From Nitrosotalea devaniterrae (lineage in GTDB: Archaea; Thermoproteota; Nitrososphaeria; Nitrososphaerales; Nitrosopumilaceae): a stretch of DNA of 64,000 nt. Every line of letters begins with the position of its first letter. Within the stretch, counting starts at the first letter, position 1. The DNA is taken from NCBI GenBank assembly GCA_900065925.1, contig LN890280.1:1542451-1606450 (forward strand), in the 5' to 3' direction. The notes under the pieces were generated by a model, which was given only the letters and a program-made list of their open reading frames with translations, was not told where the DNA came from and did no database searches. Position numbers and translations under genes: made by a program. Below, piece by piece: positions 54,307-63,954 of the stretch.

Positions 54307-54978
54307 TTGGGAATTTTCAAATATGACGTATATCGTAATCCAAATGTAGGCATCTATGCCAAGTGTAACGACAAGTTTGTTTTCATACCAAACGGATTTG
54401 CTCCAACAAAAGCAAAAAACCTTGCAGAATTTTTAAAAACGGATTATGTATTTACGTCAGTTGCAAATACAAGATTGCTTGGACCATTGATGGTAATAAA
54501 TAACAGTGGACTTTTGCTCCCACGCAATTGTCATGAAGAAGAAATATCACACTTAAAAAAATCAACAGGTCTTAATGTTGACATACTTGATACAAAACAT
54601 ACTGCACTAGGAAATCTAATTTGTGCAAATGACAAGGGGGCAGTCATGTCTCCGCTCATTCCAACAGAATATGTCAAGAAAGTTGAAGACGTATTGCGAG
54701 TAAATGTCATAAGAAAAAGAGTTGCAGGATATCATCAAACTGGTGCAATGACAGTAGCAAATTCCAAAGGTGGAGTAATCCATCCATCCACAGAGGAAGA
54801 AGACATTAAAACAATATCACAGGTACTAGGCGTAGGATTAGAGCCTGCAACCATTAACGGTGGATCTCCCTACCTTTGTTCAGGCATGCTGGCAAATAAC
54901 AATGCAATAGTTGTTGGAGGCCTCACAAATGGTCCTGAGCTTGTAATGCTAACCAAAGCCTTTAGAGTTGAAGACTAG
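54307..54978 (+). CDS. Translation initiation factor aIF6
   Basis: A 223-residue protein from a TTG start, made of five repeats around a pseudo-fivefold axis. Telltale segments are NVGIYAKCNDKFVFIPNG, TRLLGPLMVINNSGLLLP, GNLICANDKGAVMSPLI and NSKGGVIHPSTEEEDI. It binds the large ribosomal subunit and prevents premature joining. It overlaps the 3' end of hisS by 17 bases. Confidence 0.94.
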   Translation: MGIFKYDVYRNPNVGIYAKCNDKFVFIPNGFAPTKAKNLAEFLKTDYVFTSVANTRLLGPLMVINNSGLLLPRNCHEEEISHLKKSTGLNVDILDTKHTALGNLICANDKGAVMSPLIPTEYVKKVEDVLRVNVIRKRVAGYHQTGAMTVANSKGGVIHPSTEEEDIKTISQVLGVGLEPATINGGSPYLCSGMLANNNAIVVGGLTNGPELVMLTKAFRVED

Positions 54979-56242
54979 ATTCTACATCATTTAACATAAC
55001 ATCTATTCTTACCTGTTTTTCAGAACCATCTTCCATATTTCGAATTATAACGCAATTATTAGCATATTCATTTGGTGCAACTATTATAACACGTTTGGAA
55101 GTAGAGGCAATTTCCATCTGTTTTTTCAGAGATTTTCCAGATAGATCTACATCAGTAGGTATGCATTTCAGACGGAGTTGAGAGGCGATACTAATTGCAA
55201 TTTTTTGCATATCATTATTGACAAAAACTACAGATATTCTGGCGTCTCTAATCTGTAGATTTACTTTTTGTTTTTCTAGCAATAATGCAATTCGTTCTAC
55301 GCCGCCTGCAGCACCAGTAGCACCAAGATCACTTCTTCCAAAGGCTTTTGTCAATGTATCATATCTTCCACCACCTACAAGTGCTCCAACATCAAAGTCT
55401 CTTTCAAATACTTCAAACACTATTCCAGAATAGTAATCAAGACCTCTAACTATGCCAAAATTTATTCTGATATTGTGTACCCCACGATTTTTCAAAGTAT
55501 TAAACAGCTGTACAATTTTGTCCCAATTCTTTATTTTAGTAACATCAATTTCTTTTTCTATTTCTTCAGGAAGGCCCTTGATTTCAGAAAACTTTAGAAT
55601 TTGTTCCAATTCAGATACCGAATAACCCTTTTCTTGATATTCTTTAATTATGTCTTGCTTTCTCTTTTTTTGAATCTTATCAACAGCCCTGAGAATATCA
55701 CCAATTACATCTGGTGAGTCAGATTTGAAAACATCTTTGACATATGCCTCAACAAGTTCTCTATCACATATATCAATTACAATATTTTCAAGTCCAAGTC
55801 TAGTTAGAAATTTAGATGTAAAATCAATTATTTCTGCATCAAACTCAATGTTTGGTTCACCATATATCTCGATGTCCCATTGATGAAAGAATCGGTATCT
55901 GCCTTTTTGTGGTTCATCGTAACGCCACACACCACCAAATGTTGAGATCTTGGAAGGTAATCGCATTGATTTTTGGGCTGTAGCAAAACGTGTAAGACCT
56001 ATTGTAAAATCAAAACGCAATGCAACTTCACGATTTCCTTTGTCAGTAAAATAATAGATCTCATTTTTTATTGATGGGCCACTTTTTGTTTCTATTACAG
56101 ACAATAACTCAATTGGAGATGATTCCATGAATTGAAAACCAAATAGATTTGATGTCTCAATGAATTTTTGACGAACATATTCAATTGTAGAAGATTCTTT
56201 TGGTTCAATATCTCGCATGCCGCGTGGTAGTTCCAATTTCAA
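54962..56242 (-). CDS. hisS: Histidyl-tRNA synthetase
   Basis: A 426-residue class II synthetase. Motif 2 is FGGVWRYDEPQKGRYRFFHQWDIE, and histidine-specific loops are ALRFDFTIGLTRF and FGIVRGLDYYSGIVFEVF. Motif 3 is GGGRYDTLTKAFG and GGVERIALLL. The C-terminal domain reads the anticodon. It converges on aIF6. Confidence 0.95.
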   Translation of the reverse strand: MKLELPRGMRDIEPKESSTIEYVRQKFIETSNLFGFQFMESSPIELLSVIETKSGPSIKNEIYYFTDKGNREVALRFDFTIGLTRFATAQKSMRLPSKISTFGGVWRYDEPQKGRYRFFHQWDIEIYGEPNIEFDAEIIDFTSKFLTRLGLENIVIDICDRELVEAYVKDVFKSDSPDVIGDILRAVDKIQKKRKQDIIKEYQEKGYSVSELEQILKFSEIKGLPEEIEKEIDVTKIKNWDKIVQLFNTLKNRGVHNIRINFGIVRGLDYYSGIVFEVFERDFDVGALVGGGRYDTLTKAFGRSDLGATGAAGGVERIALLLEKQKVNLQIRDARISVVFVNNDMQKIAISIASQLRLKCIPTDVDLSGKSLKKQMEIASTSKRVIIVAPNEYANNCVIIRNMEDGSEKQVRIDVMLNDVESSLQL

Positions 56243-56327
56243 AACTCATTCTTTTTCTAATGCATTTAGACTTTCTGATTATCAGATCATGGTTAGAATA
56301 AATAGTGCACTTGAAACCTAGCAATCC

Positions 56328-56744
56328 ATGGCTTATCGAGATCTAGATCATATGACAGATGCATTCATTGAAGTAGTTGGAAATACTATGGATGAAGCTT
56401 TCGGGAACGCAGGCATATCAGTTGTAGATACAATTGTAGATATCAAATCAGTTGAAAATAAAGAAGATAGAGAAATAGAAATTCATGCAAATGACTTGAA
56501 GAACTTGCTATATAGTTGGCTTGAGGAAGTAATTATTCTTACAATAACAGACGGGTTTGCGGGTAAAGTATTCAATGTAAAGATAACAAAGAATGGCACA
56601 TACCATCTCTTGGCAAAAGTCAGTGGAGAGGAAATTAATTTTGTAAAACATCACTTCAAAATGGAAATCAAGTCTCCAACGTATCACCTCATGGAAATCA
56701 TAGATGAAAAACCAGTTTTGATGCGGTTTCTTCTTGATCTTTAG
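56328..56744 (+). CDS. Archease
   Basis: A 138-residue protein of the archease family: YRDLDHMTDAFIEVVGNTMDEAFGNAG, with the metal-binding aspartates, and LYSWLEEVIILTITDGF. It is a cofactor for the RNA ligase RtcB, guiding guanylation during tRNA splicing. The genome needs it, since at least two tRNAs in this window carry introns. RtcB itself is not in the window. Confidence 0.9.
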   Translation: MAYRDLDHMTDAFIEVVGNTMDEAFGNAGISVVDTIVDIKSVENKEDREIEIHANDLKNLLYSWLEEVIILTITDGFAGKVFNVKITKNGTYHLLAKVSGEEINFVKHHFKMEIKSPTYHLMEIIDEKPVLMRFLLDL

Positions 56745-56784
56745 GCTAAATTATTAAATAGCTTTTATCTACAACCAATCAAGT

Positions 56785-57165
56785 TTGGTAGACGAAGAAT
56801 TAGAAAAAATTATGAAAAAAAAGTTAGAAGAAATGAAATCATACAAGGAACCAGAAATTCTTGAACTTGTTGATTCTAATTTTGATAAAGCTATAGTAGG
56901 CGATACTCCAATGATTGTAGATTTTTGGGCTACATGGTGTGGTCCATGCCAGTTCATGTCCCCAATTTTTGAGAAAATGGCAAAAAAATACAAGACCATA
57001 AGATTTGCACGTGTGAATGTAGATAATGCTCCTGGCATATCACAGAGATATGGGGTTTATTCAATTCCAACATTTATTGTATTCAATAATGGTGAACCTG
57101 TTGACAAGGCTATGGGAGCAGTGGGAGAGCCCGGACTAAACATGCTTGCACAAAAATATGCCTAA
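56785..57165 (+). CDS. Thioredoxin
   Basis: A 126-residue protein from a TTG start. The active site WATWCGPCQFMSPIF and the cis-proline strand YGVYSIPTFIVF are classical. An N-terminal helical extension of about 30 residues is unusual for a basic thioredoxin. It may supply electrons to the peroxiredoxin at 25.7 kb. It converges on infB with a four-base overlap. Confidence 0.93.
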   Translation: MVDEELEKIMKKKLEEMKSYKEPEILELVDSNFDKAIVGDTPMIVDFWATWCGPCQFMSPIFEKMAKKYKTIRFARVNVDNAPGISQRYGVYSIPTFIVFNNGEPVDKAMGAVGEPGLNMLAQKYA

Positions 57166-58946
57166 TAAGCATAAAGTGGATTAACTTTTCTCTGTATTTC
57201 TATTATTTCACGAAGGGTTTGAAATTCTTCAGGGCTTAGTTTATGTGAGAATGTTTTGAGCAATAATTTTGCTTCAGGAGAGGGAGGAAAAGAATAGAGA
57301 ACATCTTCTTCAGATATTTGTCTGCCTACTGTTACATTTTGAATTGAGACTGCCACCTCCTTACCTTTTTTTGCGACATCAACACTCTTACCATTTTCCT
57401 GGATTTGATGAACTACTCCAATTTTTCTGCCATCAGTATTCATGACAGATACTTTTTGTTTTAACACACCTGCATCGACTAGTACACCAAAAACTGCAGG
57501 ATTATTCTTTCTAAACACAAATCCTTTGAGAAATGTGAATTTGCATATAGGTGTGAGTTCTTGGAAAATGGCATTTTCTTCATTGGCAGTATCATCCTGA
57601 ACCCAATTTACATAATTATCAATCAAGCTGTAGATTACTTGATCATGGAAGATTTTGATGTGACTAGCTTCTGCTTCTTCTTGAGCATCTTGCAGGATTT
57701 TTACATTAAATGCAATTATGACACCCAAATGTCTATCACGTTCTTTTATCGCTAGTGCTTCCATGATATCTCGTCGTGTTACAGGTCCAATATCTGCAGT
57801 GGATACAGATATGTTTTGTTTTTTCAACATATCAGTTAAAGCTTCTAGCGAACCAATTGTGTCACACTTTAGAATCACTCCTTTTGTATCAGTCTTGATA
57901 AATACAGATTTCATTTCTGACTCGATTAATTTTTTGAATTCCTCAATTTTTGATTCATCGGTGGTTGCATACACGGGACTTCCAGGAAGTGCACCTTCAA
58001 GATCTGGTGATGCAATCTTGATACCAGCTGCTGCAACTACTTCATTTACAGGTCTGAACTTATCTCTAGGATCACGCATCTCATCAAGAGGTTTTGGTAG
58101 AAGTATTGCTTTGGGTTTTGTAACTATTACAGAGTCTCGTTTGGCAACTAGAATAAAGTCACTTTTTTTCAAAGTACCATCAATTAAGATAATGTTTGCA
58201 GTCATCCCAAGTCCAATCTCTTCTTTGACCTCAAGAACTATACCTCTTGTCTGTTTCTCAGTTTGATCCAATTTTTTTTGCATGTATTGCTGTGTCAATC
58301 CCACCAGAACTGCTAGTAACTCAGGCATTCCTTCTCCACTTCTTGCACTGACTGGAACTATTGCTACTTCTTTTAAGAAATCTTTTACTCTGTAAAATGC
58401 CTCTGAGTTGTATCCTAGAACTGATAATGTTCCCACTACATTATACAATAATTCATCGAGAGCTGTTTGCACAAACGAATCTTGTTCTTTGACAGATTGT
58501 GTAATGAATTTTGTTGGAGGATTTTTTTTCCAGCCAGAAACCATGTCCACTTTATTTAATGCTATTACAAATGGAACTTTTCTGCTCTGTAGAATTTTTA
58601 GACTTTCATTAGTCTGAGGCTGGAATCCTCGATTCACATCTATAACTAAAATAGCAATATCTGCAGCAGAACCACCCCTTGCTCTAAGATTTGTAAATAT
58701 TTCATGTCCTGGAGTATCAATAACAAGCAAACCCGGAATTTCTTGGTTTTCTCCCCCCATTTTTGCAAAAAGAGGTCCACATACTTTCTTTAATGTTTCA
58801 GTAGGAAGAAAACTTGCACCAATATGTTGAGTGATTCCTCCAGCTTCTCTTGCCTGTACGCCCGTACCTCTTATTTTATCAAGTAATGATGTTTTACCAG
58901 AGTCTACGTGACCTAGAACTGCGACTATGGGCTGTCGTATGTGCAA
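57162..58946 (-). CDS. infB: Translation initiation factor aIF5B
   Basis: A 594-residue GTPase. G motifs are GHVDSGKTS (G1), TQHIG (G2 region), DTPGHE (G3) and NKVD (G4). It matches archaeal IF5B without the long N-terminal extension of eukaryotes. A TTG start begins HIRQPIVAVLGH. It joins the ribosomal subunits with initiator tRNA and is part of a common archaeal cluster with Ndk, L24e, S28e and L7ae. Confidence 0.95.
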   Translation of the reverse strand: MHIRQPIVAVLGHVDSGKTSLLDKIRGTGVQAREAGGITQHIGASFLPTETLKKVCGPLFAKMGGENQEIPGLLVIDTPGHEIFTNLRARGGSAADIAILVIDVNRGFQPQTNESLKILQSRKVPFVIALNKVDMVSGWKKNPPTKFITQSVKEQDSFVQTALDELLYNVVGTLSVLGYNSEAFYRVKDFLKEVAIVPVSARSGEGMPELLAVLVGLTQQYMQKKLDQTEKQTRGIVLEVKEEIGLGMTANIILIDGTLKKSDFILVAKRDSVIVTKPKAILLPKPLDEMRDPRDKFRPVNEVVAAAGIKIASPDLEGALPGSPVYATTDESKIEEFKKLIESEMKSVFIKTDTKGVILKCDTIGSLEALTDMLKKQNISVSTADIGPVTRRDIMEALAIKERDRHLGVIIAFNVKILQDAQEEAEASHIKIFHDQVIYSLIDNYVNWVQDDTANEENAIFQELTPICKFTFLKGFVFRKNNPAVFGVLVDAGVLKQKVSVMNTDGRKIGVVHQIQENGKSVDVAKKGKEVAVSIQNVTVGRQISEEDVLYSFPPSPEAKLLLKTFSHKLSPEEFQTLREIIEIQRKVNPLYAY

Positions 58947-58952
58947 CTACTT

Positions 58953-59354
58953 TCACTTGAATACCACAGCTATTTCTTTTTCAAAACTTTCTTTAGAATC
59001 AGAAGCATGAATGATATTATCAGATATGCCCAATCCAAAGTCTCCTCTTATTGTTCCAGGTGCAGCATCAAATGATTTGGTTGAACCTATCATTAATCTA
59101 GTTGTTGCAATTGCATTATTTCCTTCTACAATAGCTGCAACTACATTTCCCGATGTGATAAAAGAAACTAATTCTCCAAAAAATGGTTTTGTATTATGTG
59201 CAGCGTAGAATTCTTCTGCCATTTGTTTTGTAAAAGTAAACATTTTCAATTTCAAAATGCTAAATCCCTTGTGCTCAAATTTAGAAATAATATCCCCTAC
59301 TAACTTTCTTTCTACACCGTCAGGTTTTACAATAAATAATGTCTGCTCAGTCAT
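58953..59354 (-). CDS. ndk: Nucleoside diphosphate kinase
   Basis: A 133-residue enzyme. The start is [23 protein letters not shown], and the catalytic histidine lies in [16 protein letters not shown]. It balances NTP pools and may supply GTP to aIF5B. It lies six bases upstream of infB and one base downstream of L24e. Confidence 0.95.
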   Translation of the reverse strand: MTEQTLFIVKPDGVERKLVGDIISKFEHKGFSILKLKMFTFTKQMAEEFYAAHNTKPFFGELVSFITSGNVVAAIVEGNNAIATTRLMIGSTKSFDAAPGTIRGDFGLGISDNIIHASDSKESFEKEIAVVFK

Positions 59355-59355
59355 T

Positions 59356-59559
59356 TTATTTTTTGACCTTTATTCCGCCTTTGACATATTTATTGGTCCA
59401 TTTGAGTCGTCTTGGATCACGTTTTAGGACTAGCATGTTCTTTTTGCATTTTGAAGAACAAAACCAAAACACAGAACCATCATTTTTTACAAGCATAGTT
59501 CCCGAACCTTTTGCTACAGGTCTATTACAAAAACTACAAGGCTTAACTAGAACACTCAA
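59356..59559 (-). CDS. rpl24e: Ribosomal protein L24e
   Basis: A 67-residue zinc-ribbon protein: [34 protein letters not shown]; four cysteines bind zinc. Part of the large subunit, near the aIF6-binding surface. Located six bases after S28e. Confidence 0.95.
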   Translation of the reverse strand: MSVLVKPCSFCNRPVAKGSGTMLVKNDGSVFWFCSSKCKKNMLVLKRDPRRLKWTNKYVKGGIKVKK

Positions 59560-59565
59560 TTTTTA

Positions 59566-59772
59566 TCACTTTATTTTTCTCGCTTCACGTTCTGTTTCTC
59601 GCAATATGAGAATGTCTGACATTCTAACAGAGCCTTTTACGTTTCTTGTTAAAATTCTTCCCCTATCTTTACCATCCAATATTTTTACTCGAACTTGTAT
59701 AACTTCACCAGCAATTCCAGTTCTTCCCACTATTTGTATAACTTCAGCAGAGGTAGGAACTTCAGTACTCAT
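59566..59772 (-). CDS. rps28e: Ribosomal protein S28e
   Basis: A 68-residue OB-fold protein with the family end [19 protein letters not shown] and [21 protein letters not shown]. Small-subunit head component. Its start overlaps the L7ae stop by four bases. Confidence 0.96.
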   Translation of the reverse strand: MSTEVPTSAEVIQIVGRTGIAGEVIQVRVKILDGKDRGRILTRNVKGSVRMSDILILRETEREARKIK

Positions 59773-60164
59773 TTGCTAGATTGACCGCCTTTTATCTGCG
59801 ACAAGGATGCCACAATTTGGTCTACTATGTGTTGAGCATCTCCAGAATCTAATATCGCAGCAGCAGCAGCAGTAACATCAATTCCCAAAGATTTGCCTAG
59901 TTCCTGTCTACTTGGGACAAAACCATATGGAATTCCATGTTCCTCACACAGTATAGGAAGGTGAGCAACTACCTCTGGTGGTTCTACATCTTCTGCAATA
60001 ATCACCAGTTTACTTATTCCTCTTTCAATTGCTTTTGTAACTTCGTTGGTACCTTTCTTTACTTTGCCACTTTGATGTGCGACTCTTACAGCCTCATAAA
60101 TTGGGCTAACCAAGTCAGTGGGCACCTCAAACTTTACGTAATAAGCCTTAGCCAGATGTATCAC
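59769..60164 (-). CDS. rpl7ae: Ribosomal protein L7ae
   Basis: A 131-residue protein. The kink-turn-binding loop contains [14 protein letters not shown] and [31 protein letters not shown] at 60164 opens [15 protein letters not shown]; homologues normally begin at the MAKAYY position, where this gene has CTG. It binds rRNA and also box C/D and H/ACA RNAs, so it would act with the sRNA at 12992-13055. Confidence 0.95.
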   Translation of the reverse strand: MIHLAKAYYVKFEVPTDLVSPIYEAVRVAHQSGKVKKGTNEVTKAIERGISKLVIIAEDVEPPEVVAHLPILCEEHGIPYGFVPSRQELGKSLGIDVTAAAAAILDSGDAQHIVDQIVASLSQIKGGQSSK

Positions 60165-60215
60165 CCATTGGGATCATTTCCATTCCTTCTGTCTTTTTAA
60201 TTGGTTTTAAAAGTG

Positions 60216-61562
60216 TTATCTGTCAAGTGCAGTCTTTACCTTTTGCAGGTATTTTGCAAAAATATCATCTAATTTAGATTGGGAAGAGGATTCAGCATAG
60301 ATTCTAGCTATTGGCTCAGTACCACTCAATCTTACCATAACCCAGCTTGAATCATCCAATGATAATTTAATTCCATCAGTAAGATCTTTTTCACAAGATT
60401 CTGCTTTTAGAATTTTTACTATTTTTTTAAAATCATTTGTTGAACATTCTATTTTTCCTTTTGTAGTAAAAGATGGAGGTAATGAATTCATTTCTTCAGA
60501 TAGAGAATTTTTACTGGCCGCTAAAAGATCAAGTAATATGACCATGGTCATTGAGCCATCTCTAACTTGATTATGTTTACCATACATGAATCCACCATTT
60601 TCTTCAAAACCAATAATCGCATTTTCTTTTATCATCTTACGAGAAACTTCAACACTACCTACTCTAGTGCGTAGAACTTTAGATTCAGAATTTTCAGCTA
60701 TTTTTTCTATAACAGATGTAGAATTAACAGATGTGACTATCTTTGATTTTGGATATTTCTTTAGAATGTATTTTGATAAGAGTAATGCAGATCTGTCGCC
60801 TGTAAGAATTTTTCCAGACTCGTCACAAAAAATGCTCCTATCTCCATCGCCATCAAATGCTATTCCAAAATCAGATTTTGATTTGACTACCATATCTGAG
60901 AGTTTATCCAAATTTTGTGGTGTGGGCTCTGATCCTCTACCAGGAAAAGTGCCATCTATTTTTTCGTTTATTAGAATTGTCTCACATCCAAGATCTTTAC
61001 ACAATATAGGTGCAGTTACTGCCTGAGCACCATTACCAAGATCTAAAACTACCCTAAGATTACGCGATTTGATTTTGCGTACATTAACGCGGTTCTTGAT
61101 TCCAGAAATGTATGTGCTGACAGCTTTGGATTCTTTTGTAATTAAACCAAATTTATCTGAAATCTGCCATTTTTTTGTAAAGTAAAATTCTTCCACCTTG
61201 AGTTCGTCTTCTCTTGAGATTTCAATTCCATCTCTTGCAATGACCTTCATTCCATTATATTGTGGAGGATTATGTGATGCAGTTATCATAATTCCTCCAT
61301 TGTAACCAAGTTGTCGTGTGGCAAACTGCAAGCAAGGTGTAGGAACTATCCCACAAACTACAGAGTCCAGACCTGCTGAGCTCAGCGAGGCCGTCACTAT
61401 TTTTGATATTAGTACACTTGATTCTCGTCCATCATAACCTACTAAGATCGGTCCTTTCTTGAAAAAACTTGCAATTGACAAAGTAATTTTTGAGATAAAG
61501 TCTAGGGTTAGGTCCTCTCCAAATACCCCTCGAACCCCATTAGTTCCAAATATCTTTGCCAT
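60216..61562 (-). CDS. glmM: Phosphoglucosamine / phosphohexose mutase
   Basis: About 448 residues from the ATG MAKIFGTNGVRGVFGE. The phosphoserine loop is TASHNPPQYNG, the metal loop DGDGDRS, and the sugar loop GFEENGGFMYGKH; the phosphate-binding end is VRLSGTEPIARIY. It probably makes glucosamine-1-phosphate for UDP-GlcNAc, which would feed the glycan genes at 44-47 kb; related mutases act on glucose or mannose. Confidence 0.92.
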   Translation of the reverse strand: MAKIFGTNGVRGVFGEDLTLDFISKITLSIASFFKKGPILVGYDGRESSVLISKIVTASLSSAGLDSVVCGIVPTPCLQFATRQLGYNGGIMITASHNPPQYNGMKVIARDGIEISREDELKVEEFYFTKKWQISDKFGLITKESKAVSTYISGIKNRVNVRKIKSRNLRVVLDLGNGAQAVTAPILCKDLGCETILINEKIDGTFPGRGSEPTPQNLDKLSDMVVKSKSDFGIAFDGDGDRSIFCDESGKILTGDRSALLLSKYILKKYPKSKIVTSVNSTSVIEKIAENSESKVLRTRVGSVEVSRKMIKENAIIGFEENGGFMYGKHNQVRDGSMTMVILLDLLAASKNSLSEEMNSLPPSFTTKGKIECSTNDFKKIVKILKAESCEKDLTDGIKLSLDDSSWVMVRLSGTEPIARIYAESSSQSKLDDIFAKYLQKVKTALDR

Positions 61563-61609
61563 ACAGACCATCAACAATAGATAAATTTGTCTTAAAAGTC
61601 ATGGTGCAT

Positions 61610-61694
61610 GCGGGAGTTGCCAAGCCTGGTCAAAGGCGCAGGGCTTAGGACCCTGTCTTTTAGGAGTTCGTGGGTTCAAATCCCACCTCCCGCA
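61610..61694 (+). tRNA. tRNA-Leu(TAG), probable integration site
   Basis: Class II tRNA of 85 bases: acceptor GCGGGAG/CTCCCGC, discriminator A, D-stem GCC/GGC, anticodon stem CAGGG/CCCTG around CTTAGGA, long variable arm, T-stem GTGGG/CCCAC with loop TTCAAAT. The gene is complete and intron-free. An integrase gene begins 50 bases downstream, so its 3' half is the likely attachment core. Confidence 0.95.
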
Positions 61695-61743
61695 TTACAA
61701 TTCGGGTGGAAGGTCTATATATTTAGACTGCGTATAGTATCCA

Positions 61744-62862
61744 GTGAATCTAGAAGGCAAGTCAATTGATAATTTTATGAAAGGTTTTCACAGTGATTCC
61801 ACCAAGGAATCCTATTGCAAAAAGCTTTCGCAGTTTTTGGATTTCTGCAAGTGTACTCCTGATGAACTGGAATCAAAGACCAGAAAGAATGTCAAGTGGT
61901 TCCAGGATATCTTCATTGATTATATCGAGGCAAGAAGAAAGGAGGTAAGCGGCTCGACATTGCACCAGTTTCGTGATTCCCTAAAGCACTTTTTTGAGAT
62001 GAATGATGTTGATAAAATAAACTGGTCCAAGATTGCAAAGATAATCCCGCATGCAAAAAAGACTGGAAGCGACAGGGCTCCAACCATAGATGAGATCAGG
62101 ATTATACTTGAGCTTGCAGATATCAGGACAAAGTGTATTGTTCTCTTATGTTGCAGTTCTGGAATAAGGGTGGGGGCATTTGATGGGCTTGTCTGGGGCA
62201 ACATAACTCCGATAACTCAGAAAGGAAGCATAGTTGCAGCCAAGCTTGTGGCATATCATGGCCACAGGGAACAGTACTATACTTTTGTCACACCAGAATG
62301 TTATAACACATTGATCCGATACAGAAAGCTTCGTGAGTCAGTAGGAGAGAAGATAACATCGTTCTCACCTCTCATACGAGATACGTGGGACAATAACAAG
62401 TACCGCAAGCAGAGAATGGAGGATCCAGCAATCGCAAAACCTCTAAGCTCAAAGAGTATAGCAAACCAAATGGGCGAGTTTCTCAAGAAAATGAAGATTA
62501 GGGAGTCAAGGATTGGAGTAAATTACGAGTTCAAGCAGATCCATGGTTTTCGCAAATATTTCAAGACAAATGCAGAACGTGCTCTGAAAACAATTGATGT
62601 TGAGAAACTAATGGGACATGCTGAAAACTATTACAAACCATCTGAGCATTACCTTCTTGAAGAGTATTTAAAGACAGTACAGTACCTGACCATCTCGGAG
62701 GCAAGTGATCTCAAAAACAAGCTCGAACAGCAGATTGTAACATCAGACAAAAAAGTAGGTGAGATTGAGCGTGACAATATCAACCTACAAGACAGGCTTG
62801 AGAGGATTGAAAAGAATTACAGCGACCTAAAGCAAATGATAGAGCGCAAGATATCTGCTTGA
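61744..62862 (+). CDS. Tyrosine recombinase (integrase)
   Basis: A 372-residue protein from a GTG start. Residues 8-100 form a SAM-like DNA-binding domain (STKESYCKKLSQFLDF). The catalytic set is visible: arginine in CSSGIRVGAF, HGFRKYF (HxxR), LMGHAENYY (GH) and a tyrosine in YKPSEHYLL. The last 70 residues are a heptad-rich coiled coil. It probably integrates the element at tRNA-Leu. The gene is intact, so integration does not split it as in SSV-type elements. Confidence 0.93.
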   Translation: MNLEGKSIDNFMKGFHSDSTKESYCKKLSQFLDFCKCTPDELESKTRKNVKWFQDIFIDYIEARRKEVSGSTLHQFRDSLKHFFEMNDVDKINWSKIAKIIPHAKKTGSDRAPTIDEIRIILELADIRTKCIVLLCCSSGIRVGAFDGLVWGNITPITQKGSIVAAKLVAYHGHREQYYTFVTPECYNTLIRYRKLRESVGEKITSFSPLIRDTWDNNKYRKQRMEDPAIAKPLSSKSIANQMGEFLKKMKIRESRIGVNYEFKQIHGFRKYFKTNAERALKTIDVEKLMGHAENYYKPSEHYLLEEYLKTVQYLTISEASDLKNKLEQQIVTSDKKVGEIERDNINLQDRLERIEKNYSDLKQMIERKISA

Positions 62863-63012
62863 TTTAATATCACAAGATGTTTTGTATTTTAATATCTGAT
62901 GTTACAACGATATCGGTGCATCAATAACTTATGTAATTGTCGCAGTCTTGCCCTGGCATACAGTATAAAATATTTCATCATATTACAACCAAGTTTCATA
63001 CGTGGAAATATC

Positions 63013-63687
63013 TCATACAAGAATTCTATAACTAAATGGCATGTTGACCATTTTTCGAACACGGTTATCTGGAGATAATGCAAAAAGAAAGAGGCAGTCA
63101 AATACAGTTTTTTCATCAATGGTATTATCTTTGCATATGTTCAGGATTGTAGTGATATAGTCAAAGTTTCCATGTTCTATTTTTTGTTTCAATATGGTAC
63201 CAAAAAAAGCAGGCATTTTGCCACCTGTTGCAAGTATGACGGCTCTACGAAATAAATCGGATGCATCTGGGTGATGCACATCAAGATCAGAGAATTTTAC
63301 ACAGTGGTTTAACATTTCATCACATACCAGTTTGAGCAGCCATGTCAAATCTTTTCTATCCTGTCTTTTCTCATAGGATTCAATAAAAAATGGAATCCAT
63401 TTTTCCCTGTCCTTGCCAAAATTTTTCTTCTCGATTAGATTCATTGCAGCCAAGTCAAGCCAGTAATATTCCAGTGGTTTCCAATCTGCTAATTCAGTGA
63501 GAAAATATGCAAGACCAAGCTTGCTTGTCTTGTACATTCCCAGATCAGTCTTTATGACTAGTTTCTTGGATAACATTCGTTTCATCATGGTTCCAGTTGC
63601 GCCTTCCTTCCAGCCCAGCATCTCTGAGATTTTCCATTGCGGACATCCTCCTATGCAAAGTTGCAGAATCTGGGCATACCTATTCAT
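63013..63687 (-). CDS. Winged-helix DNA-binding protein with unknown C-terminal domain
   Basis: A 224-residue protein. Residues 1-60 form a winged helix (ILQLCIGGCPQWKISEMLGWKEGATGTMMKRML, then a wing LVIKTDLGMYKTSKLG). The remaining 160 residues are helical and aromatic-rich, with no family I recognise. It is transcribed divergently from the small-gene module, and two related palindromic boxes lie between them, suggesting autoregulation. The preceding intergenic part 62863-63012 shows no gene. Confidence 0.7.
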   Translation of the reverse strand: MNRYAQILQLCIGGCPQWKISEMLGWKEGATGTMMKRMLSKKLVIKTDLGMYKTSKLGLAYFLTELADWKPLEYYWLDLAAMNLIEKKNFGKDREKWIPFFIESYEKRQDRKDLTWLLKLVCDEMLNHCVKFSDLDVHHPDASDLFRRAVILATGGKMPAFFGTILKQKIEHGNFDYITTILNICKDNTIDEKTVFDCLFLFALSPDNRVRKMVNMPFSYRILV

Positions 63688-63699
63688 GGTCAGATACCA

Positions 63700-63743
63700 A
63701 TATACATTGTATATATTTAAATATTAGAATACACATTGTATAT
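63700..63743. promoter_or_regulatory. Palindromic operator pair between divergent element genes
   Basis: Positions 63700-63714 read atatacattgtatat, a perfect seven-base inverted repeat around one central base. A second copy of its core, acattgtatat, recurs at 63733-63743, 33 bases on, about three helical turns. Both overlap the likely promoters (tatatttaaatatt between them), so a repressor bound here would control both directions. The winged-helix protein is the obvious candidate, by inference. Confidence 0.55.
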
Positions 63744-63744
63744 T

Positions 63745-63954
63745 GTGACAGTAGTACAACATAGCCAGTTCGATATGCTTGTAGATACATCAAATGATAC
63801 CCTGACGTCAACTGATGAAGATAGCCTGCAGGAAATAAAAGCAAAGATGGTACAGATTGACAAGGATATATCAGAGTTCAAAGTGATGCTTGTCAGCTAC
63901 CAGTCCAAAGTCCGCAGAATACTCTTTGACTCTTTAAAAGAAAATGATACTTGA
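63745..63954 (+). CDS. Short acidic coiled-coil protein
   Basis: About 69 residues from a GTG start (a TTG three codons earlier is possible). The first third is polar (VQHSQFDMLVDTSNDTL), and the rest is a heptad-patterned helix (LQEIKAKMVQIDKDISEFKVML). No family recognised. It overlaps the next frame by 11 bases, so the pair are probably translationally coupled. Confidence 0.6.
   Translation: MTVVQHSQFDMLVDTSNDTLTSTDEDSLQEIKAKMVQIDKDISEFKVMLVSYQSKVRRILFDSLKENDT

Noticed and set aside
61695-61743. Split-integrase (SSV-type) arrangement at tRNA-Leu
   Set aside because: The integrase is complete with all catalytic motifs, so the attachment site lies in the tRNA rather than in the gene.
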